A stretch of 64,000 nucleotides of DNA, from assembly GCF_036375055.1 (NCBI RefSeq), contig NZ_DASUSQ010000046.1, positions 1 through 64,000 of the forward strand, read 5' to 3'. The stretch comes from Umezawaea sp036375055 (GTDB taxonomy: Bacteria; Actinomycetota; Actinomycetes; Mycobacteriales; Pseudonocardiaceae). Under the pieces are notes generated by a model. The model was not told where the DNA came from and ran no database searches. It saw only the letters and a list, made by a program, of their open reading frames with translations. This document shows positions 59,970 through 64,000 of this stretch, piece by piece. How positions within the stretch are numbered: the first letter of the stretch is position 1; every line of letters starts with the position of its first letter. The translations under genes and the position numbers were made by a program.

Positions 59970-60758
59970 ATGGTCGGCATGGACCCACCGCGCCGGAGCA
60001 CCGGCCTGCTGCTCGCCGCGATCCTGCTCGCCGCGGGAGTGGCGGTCCCCGCCCTGGCCGCCACCGCGTTCAAGGTGTTGCAGATGAACCTCTGCAACAG
60101 CGGCGTCGCGGGCTGCTACCAGAACGGGCTCGCGGTCGGCGAGGCCGTGACGGTGATCCGCGACCGGCAGCCGGACGTGGTCTCGGTGAACGAGGTGTGC
60201 CTGTCCGACCTGCCCGGCCTCACCGCCGCGGTCGGCGCGGGCGCCCAGTACCGGTTCGCCTTCGTGCGCGACAGGTCCACCGGTTCCGACTACCAGTGCA
60301 CGGCGGGCCGCGGCGCGTACGGCAGCGGGATCATCGTCAAGGAGGGCATCACCTCGGGCGGGACCGGCGTGTACTCGGCGCAGGACGGCGGCAACGAGAT
60401 GCGGGCCTGGGCGTGCGCGCTGAGCGCGGTGCGCGGGTTCACCGCGTGCACCACCCACCTGAGCACCACCGCCACCACGGCGCTCGCGCAGTGCCGCGAA
60501 CTCCTTCCCGCCACGGTCCTGTCCTTCGACCCCACCGGCTCGCCCACCACCGGGCACGTGGCGGTGGGCGACCTGAACCTGAGGTACCGCCCCGGTTCTC
60601 CCACCAACGCGCAGAACTGCGTCCCGGCGGGCTGGTTCCGCAAGGGCGACGGCGACGTGCAGCACGTCACCGCCCGCACCCTCACGTTCGTGTCGACCCA
60701 GACCTACGCGATGTCCCGCACCGACCACCCGGCGTTCGTCGTCAACTACACGTTCTGA
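59970..60758 (+). CDS. Secreted endonuclease/exonuclease/phosphatase family protein
   Basis: A 262-residue exported protein of the DNase I-like EEP fold. The signal peptide ends ALA near residue 30. Fold motifs are LQMNLCNSG (Asn40), VSVNEVC with metal-binding Glu75, RGAYGSGIIV, TTHLST with catalytic His, VGDLNLR (Asp/Asn) and RTDHPAFV (Asp-His). Numerous Cys suggest disulfides. Substrate may be nucleic acid, a phosphoester or a sphingolipid; motifs do not decide. An ATG three codons later is an alternative start. Two small hairpins lie in the leader (CACACC-N5-GGTGTG at 59905 and CCGTAC-GGCG-GTACGG at 59931). It probably lies under the preceding AfsR-like regulator. Confidence 0.85.
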   Translation: MVGMDPPRRSTGLLLAAILLAAGVAVPALAATAFKVLQMNLCNSGVAGCYQNGLAVGEAVTVIRDRQPDVVSVNEVCLSDLPGLTAAVGAGAQYRFAFVRDRSTGSDYQCTAGRGAYGSGIIVKEGITSGGTGVYSAQDGGNEMRAWACALSAVRGFTACTTHLSTTATTALAQCRELLPATVLSFDPTGSPTTGHVAVGDLNLRYRPGSPTNAQNCVPAGWFRKGDGDVQHVTARTLTFVSTQTYAMSRTDHPAFVVNYTF

Positions 60759-60853
60759 GGCGCGACGGGGGGAACGGGCTCGCTCCGGCCGTCGTGGCTC
60801 AGCGGGTGCGGTGCGGGGTGGGCGAGGACGATCGGCGGCATGTCCCCGGCGAA

Positions 60854-60876
60854 GACCCCGACGTCGCGTCGGGGTC
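60854..60876. terminator. Bidirectional terminator between convergent genes
   Basis: GACCCCGACG and CGTCGGGGTC are perfect 10-base arms around TCG, in the 160-base gap between the nuclease-like gene and the S33 peptidase gene, so it can serve both strands. Confidence 0.8.
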
Positions 60877-60920
60877 GAGGACGATCCCGTTCAACGCCCG
60901 CGCCGCGCCGCGGCCCGACG

Positions 60921-62396
60921 TCAGCCGGCGCGGCAGACCTCACCCGCGGGCGGGAGGACGCCGGTCGTCAGGAAGGTGTTCACCGCACCGCGGACGCACC
61001 GGCTCAGCAGGTAGGCGCCGTGGCCCGAGCCGTCCAGGGTGAGCAGGCGGGCGTTGTCGAGCTGGGCGGTCAGTTCCGTGCTCCAGCGGTAGGGGCCCGC
61101 GGTGTCCCCGGTGATGCCGATGACGAGCACCGGGGCGACGCCGGGTGCCCTCAGCCGGTGCGGCGGGACCGGTGCAGGCGCGGGCCAGTGCCGGCAGGGC
61201 GCGCCGGAGGTCAGTTCCAGCCCGTACACCGGTGCCGTCCGCGCCACCCCGGTGGCGTCGCCCCGCACCTGTGCCGCGGTGCGCGGGTCGGGTAGGTCCT
61301 GGCAGGTCGTGGCCGTGTTGCCGATGTCGATCGTCGGTCCCCGCGTCGTGGCCGCGAGGGTGCTCGCGTCTCCGGCCAGCACCCCGGCCAGCTCCTCGTC
61401 CAGCCTCTCCCTGCCGTTCTGGTCCGAGACGTCCCGCGTCAGCGCGGTCATCAGCCGCGCCTGGTTCACGACCTGGTCGCCGCCGCGGATCGGCCTGCTG
61501 TCGGTGTCCCGCACGAGCTGCTGGATCCACGCTCGGGCCGCGTCGGGCGGGATCGTCGCGAAAGGACACGCGGGGCGGTCGGCGCAGCCGGTGAGGTAGG
61601 CGGTCAGGGCCTGCTCCTTGGCCTCCGCCACCCCGGCCATCCAGGACCCGTAGGTCTGGTCCGGGTGGCCCGCGCTGTCCAGGACCACGCGGCCGACCCG
61701 CTTCGGGAACGTCTCGGCGTACCGGCCGCCCATGACGGTGCCGTAGGAGATGCCCAGGTAGTCCAGCCTCGGTTGCCCCAGCACCGCGCGCAGCACGTCC
61801 ATGTCCCGCACGGTGCTGCCCGTGTCCACGTGGTCGAAGATCGGTCCGGACGCCTGCCTGCACGCGTGGGCCCACCGCCCGACGGCCGCCTCGTAGGCCT
61901 CCACCTCCGCCGGGGTGTCCGGCGAGCCGTCCACCTCCTCGACGGCCTCGGACGCCTCCGCCGGGCAGGTCAGCGGCGCCGAACCCCCGACTCCGCGCGG
62001 GTCCCAGCTGACCAGGTCGTACCCGGGGGGCGCGTGGCCGCGCACCTGCCCGCCGAACAGGAAGTCGATCCCGGACCGACCCGGCCCACCGGGGTTGACC
62101 AGCAGCGAGCCACGGCCCTCGCCCCGCAGCCGGGCCACGGCGAGTTCGACCGCGGCCCCGGCGGGCCGCGCCCAGTCGACCGGCACCGTGACGTTCGTGC
62201 ACTCCGCGCCCGCGGGCCCGCACGGCTGCCAGTCGGGTTGTTGCCGGTAGAACCGCGCGTACGCGGGCGTGGTAGCCGGGTCCCGCGCCTCCTCGGGCGC
62301 CGATGGACGGCTCTGCGCCGCGGTCGCCACCCAGACGGTCGATGCCGCCGCGACCAGGACCGCGGCCAGCAGGTGGTGCTTCTTCGTCATCATCAT
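60921..62396 (-). CDS. Secreted S33 family tripeptidyl aminopeptidase-type alpha/beta hydrolase
   Basis: A 491-residue exported serine peptidase related to Streptomyces tripeptidyl aminopeptidases (SlpD/SlpE style). The signal peptide ends ATAA/AQS near 28. The fold shows NPGGPGRSG (oxyanion), SWDPRGVGGS, nucleophile Ser217 in LGISYGT, the acid in IGITGDTAG and His in DGSGHGAYL, with the C-terminal Cys-containing TAP-like domain. Three consecutive ATG codons start the frame (62388-62396), with GGGAG upstream of the first. It is divergent from a TetR gene across a region with a large dyad, so TetR control is probable. Confidence 0.9.
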   Translation of the reverse strand: MMMTKKHHLLAAVLVAAASTVWVATAAQSRPSAPEEARDPATTPAYARFYRQQPDWQPCGPAGAECTNVTVPVDWARPAGAAVELAVARLRGEGRGSLLVNPGGPGRSGIDFLFGGQVRGHAPPGYDLVSWDPRGVGGSAPLTCPAEASEAVEEVDGSPDTPAEVEAYEAAVGRWAHACRQASGPIFDHVDTGSTVRDMDVLRAVLGQPRLDYLGISYGTVMGGRYAETFPKRVGRVVLDSAGHPDQTYGSWMAGVAEAKEQALTAYLTGCADRPACPFATIPPDAARAWIQQLVRDTDSRPIRGGDQVVNQARLMTALTRDVSDQNGRERLDEELAGVLAGDASTLAATTRGPTIDIGNTATTCQDLPDPRTAAQVRGDATGVARTAPVYGLELTSGAPCRHWPAPAPVPPHRLRAPGVAPVLVIGITGDTAGPYRWSTELTAQLDNARLLTLDGSGHGAYLLSRCVRGAVNTFLTTGVLPPAGEVCRAG

Positions 62397-62498
62397 CCGC
62401 TCCCTCGTTCCGCTCGCCCGGAAGCCTCTCGGGTGGCGGTGGAGCGCCACAGCCGGCTACCCGGCCGACCGGTGGTGGGGGTGCCCCTACCCGACCAA

Positions 62499-62534
62499 TT
62501 GAGGAACGTTCGTTCTTGACTGATCGTTCCTCAA
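62499..62534. promoter_or_regulatory. TetR operator and promoter region
   Basis: TTGAGGAACG at 62499-62508 and CGTTCCTCAA at 62525-62534 are perfect 10-base arms 16 bases apart. They flank TTGACT (62516-62521), a -35-like element whose matching -10 would be TACGGT at 62540-62545. The dyad lies between the S33 peptidase and TetR starts. Confidence 0.78.
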
Positions 62535-62551
62535 AACGCTACGGTCGTGCC

Positions 62552-63052
62552 ATGGGCAGGACGAGGACGTTCGACGAGGACGAGGTGGTGCGCGCCGCCG
62601 CGACGCTGTTCGGCGGTCGCGCGTACGACGGGGTGTCGGTGGACGACCTCGTCACCCACCTCGGCGTGCACCGCAACAGCCTCTACAAGACGTTCGGCAG
62701 CAAGCGCGGCCTCTACCTGGTCGCCCTGCGCCGCCACCTCGCCCACGACGTCCGTCCCCTGGTCGACGCGCTCGGCTCGGCACCGGACGCCGCGAGCGCG
62801 CTGCGGCTCATCACGTCGGCAGACCTCGGACTTCTGCTGCTCGCGGCGGTCGAACGGGCACCGGCCGACACCGAGGTCGCCGCCGAGGTGGCCGCCGCGC
62901 TGGACGCCGTCGACCAGGCCGTCGCCGACGCGCTCGGCGTTCCCGCCGACCTGGCGGCCGCTCTCACGTCCGCCGCGCTGGGCATCCTCCTGCGCGGCAA
63001 CCCCCACGGGGTCGGCACCGCGCTGGCCCACCGCCTCGATCCTCTCGGCTGA
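62552..63052 (+). CDS. TetR family transcriptional regulator
   Basis: A 166-residue repressor. The HTH is near residues 25-45 (SVDDLVTHLGVHRNSLYKTF) with the usual GSKRGLY after it; the ligand domain is short and ends at LDPLG, so this is at the small end of the family. No ribosome site precedes the ATG at 62552, and a TACGGT element 7 bases upstream suggests a leaderless or nearly leaderless mRNA. A 36-base dyad spans the promoter, implying autorepression. Downstream, 13 bases away, is a small unknown protein, then an alpha/beta hydrolase. Confidence 0.9.
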   Translation: MGRTRTFDEDEVVRAAATLFGGRAYDGVSVDDLVTHLGVHRNSLYKTFGSKRGLYLVALRRHLAHDVRPLVDALGSAPDAASALRLITSADLGLLLLAAVERAPADTEVAAEVAAALDAVDQAVADALGVPADLAAALTSAALGILLRGNPHGVGTALAHRLDPLG

Positions 63053-63065
63053 CAAGGAGAACCAC

Positions 63066-63425
63066 ATGGCACTGGTCCACATCGAAGGCGACGACCTCGT
63101 CGTCGTGATCGAGGGTCTCGACAAGCTCTGGGCCCTCAAGAGCAGTCTGACGATCCCCCTGGGCAACGTCCGCGGCGCGACCGCCGACCCCGGCATCGCC
63201 GCCGAACCCAAGGGGATCCGCGCGCCGGGCGCCCACGTGCCCGGCGTCCTCACGGTGGGCACGTTCCACCTCGACGGCGAGAAGGTCTTCTGGGACGTCA
63301 AGGACCCGTCGAAGGCCGTCGTGGTCGAACTCGCCGACGAGCACTACGCCCGCCTGGTCATCCAGGTCGACGATCCCCGCGCGACCGTCGCGCTGGTCGA
63401 GAACGCCCTCATCGGGAAGGGGTGA
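63066..63425 (+). CDS. Small conserved hypothetical protein, PH-like fold suspected
   Basis: A 119-residue soluble protein with alternating short strands (LVVVIEGLDKLWALKSSLTI, GVLTVGTFHLDG, KVFWDVKDP, AVVVELADE) and a final helix (PRATVALVENAL). Similar small actinobacterial proteins are annotated only as hypothetical; the strand order suggests a bacterial PH-like domain. The start is fixed by AGGAG seven bases before the ATG. It lies between TetR and an exported alpha/beta hydrolase with tight spacing, so it belongs to that operon. Function unknown. Confidence 0.85.
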   Translation: MALVHIEGDDLVVVIEGLDKLWALKSSLTIPLGNVRGATADPGIAAEPKGIRAPGAHVPGVLTVGTFHLDGEKVFWDVKDPSKAVVVELADEHYARLVIQVDDPRATVALVENALIGKG

Positions 63426-63429
63426 TCCG

Positions 63430-64000
63430 GTGTTCCCCCGCTCCGCCGCGGTCGTGGTGGCCCTGGCCGTCGCGACCGCCACCCCCGCCGGGGCGACGCC
63501 CGGCTTCGTGCCCGCGGCCGACCGCGAGGTGGTCTTCACCGTCGACGGGACCACGACGTACGGCACCCTGCACGTTCCCGCGCACCGCGCCGGGCAGCGG
63601 TTGCGCGCCGCACTGCTGCTGCCCGGCAGCGGACCCACCGACCGCGACGGCAACCAGCCTCCCGCGGCGTCCCCGAACACCCTGGCGCAGGTGGCCGACG
63701 CGCTCGCCGTCGACCGGGTGGCCACGCTGCGGTTCGACAAGTACGGCACCGGCCGCACCGGGCTCGGTGCCTACCGCGACCACCCGGACACCCTCGACCA
63801 CCCGGCGTTCGTCCGCCAGGCGGCGGCTGCGTACGAGTCGTTGCGCGACCAACCGGAGACCAACCCGCACGCGCTGTCGGTCGTCGGGCACAGCGAGGGC
63901 GCGATGACCGCGCTGCTGCTCGGCGGCACCGTCCACCCGCGCCCGACCGGCCTGGCCCTGCTGCAACCGCAGGCGATCCGCTTCCTGGACCTGGTCGCGC
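63430..64000 (+). CDS. Secreted alpha/beta hydrolase, partial (runs off the window)
   Basis: The frame opens with GTG at 63430-63432, five bases after the previous stop and preceded by AAGGGG, and continues open to the window end (190 codons seen). The start encodes a signal peptide (VFPRSAAVVVALAVATATPA). The mature part shows LLPGSGPTDRDGNQ, the oxyanion-loop motif of acyl-peptidase-like alpha/beta hydrolases, RFDKYGTGRT, and the nucleophile elbow VVGHSEGA. The acid and His lie beyond the window. It is third in the TetR operon. Codon bias supports this frame over the two overlapping frames. Confidence 0.88.
   Translation, partial: MFPRSAAVVVALAVATATPAGATPGFVPAADREVVFTVDGTTTYGTLHVPAHRAGQRLRAALLLPGSGPTDRDGNQPPAASPNTLAQVADALAVDRVATLRFDKYGTGRTGLGAYRDHPDTLDHPAFVRQAAAAYESLRDQPETNPHALSVVGHSEGAMTALLLGGTVHPRPTGLALLQPQAIRFLDLVA

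Noticed and set aside
60746..60943. Small minus-strand gene between the nuclease-like and S33 peptidase genes
   Set aside because: It overlaps the end of both neighbours and the bidirectional hairpin, with no ribosome site.
1..64000. Antibiotic biosynthesis cluster suggested by several AfsR/SARP and LuxR regulators
   Set aside because: No polyketide synthase, peptide synthetase, terpene cyclase or other core biosynthetic gene is present; the regulators sit beside exported hydrolases.

Overview
The window is a very GC-rich, gene-dense stretch of chromosome from a filamentous actinobacterium. The evidence is strong G/C bias at third codon positions, many GTG starts, three AfsR/SARP-type regulators, abundant Sec- and Tat-exported enzymes and a single rare TTA codon. 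The gene mix fits a Pseudonocardiales genus such as Saccharothrix, Lentzea or Actinosynnema; that placement is an inference from style and cannot be proved here. I see no rRNA, tRNA, CRISPR array, insertion sequence or replication origin.

Layout. 1-4.0 kb: an 18-bp tandem repeat, then a minus-strand operon of M20 dipeptidase, PLP decarboxylase and an unknown protein. 4.5-7.6 kb: two secreted peptidoglycan enzymes (GH19 and NlpC/P60) sharing an eight-unit repeat domain in mirror-image order. 7.8-15.2 kb: an operon led by an AfsR-like regulator, with GH89 alpha-N-acetylglucosaminidase, a neutral-ceramidase-like enzyme and a low-molecular-weight phosphatase relative lacking its catalytic cysteine. 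15.4-19.8 kb: a decayed NB-ARC fragment, a large protein joining a P-loop NTPase, one membrane span and an extracellular ligand-binding domain, and a DUF4342-like protein. 19.9-29.3 kb: a second AfsR-led operon with GH73, CHAP and GH172 enzymes that all carry the same FG-GAP-like repeat array. 29.8-38.7 kb: a sugar-acid uptake and catabolism cluster (RraA-like aldolase, two enolase-superfamily enzymes, a fused two-domain ABC permease, lipoprotein binding protein, Gfo/Idh/MocA oxidoreductase and GntR/FCD regulator). 38.7-44.8 kb: regulator/target modules (LysR with alpha/beta hydrolase, MarR with SDR, HxlR with ene-reductase and SDR), each with a visible matching dyad. 44.9-54.1 kb: a LuxR-family ATPase regulator followed by a two-gene operon encoding a 1319-residue protein of unknown family and a 747-residue protein with an internal Hint domain. 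54.2-64 kb: mostly exported enzymes (GH12, S33 peptidase, nuclease-like and alpha/beta hydrolase), an SGNH hydrolase, an I36-like protein, a third AfsR-like regulator and a TetR-led operon that runs off the window.

How it works together. The dominant theme is exported hydrolases under local regulators. AfsR-like proteins head two exported-enzyme operons and precede a probable third. The repeat-bearing wall enzymes look like products of module shuffling. The sugar-acid cluster has permease and binding protein but no ATPase, so it probably borrows a general one such as MsiK. The strongest candidates for something undescribed are the LuxR/giant protein/Hint protein locus, the NTPase-membrane-ligand-binding protein, and the mirror-image repeat architecture.
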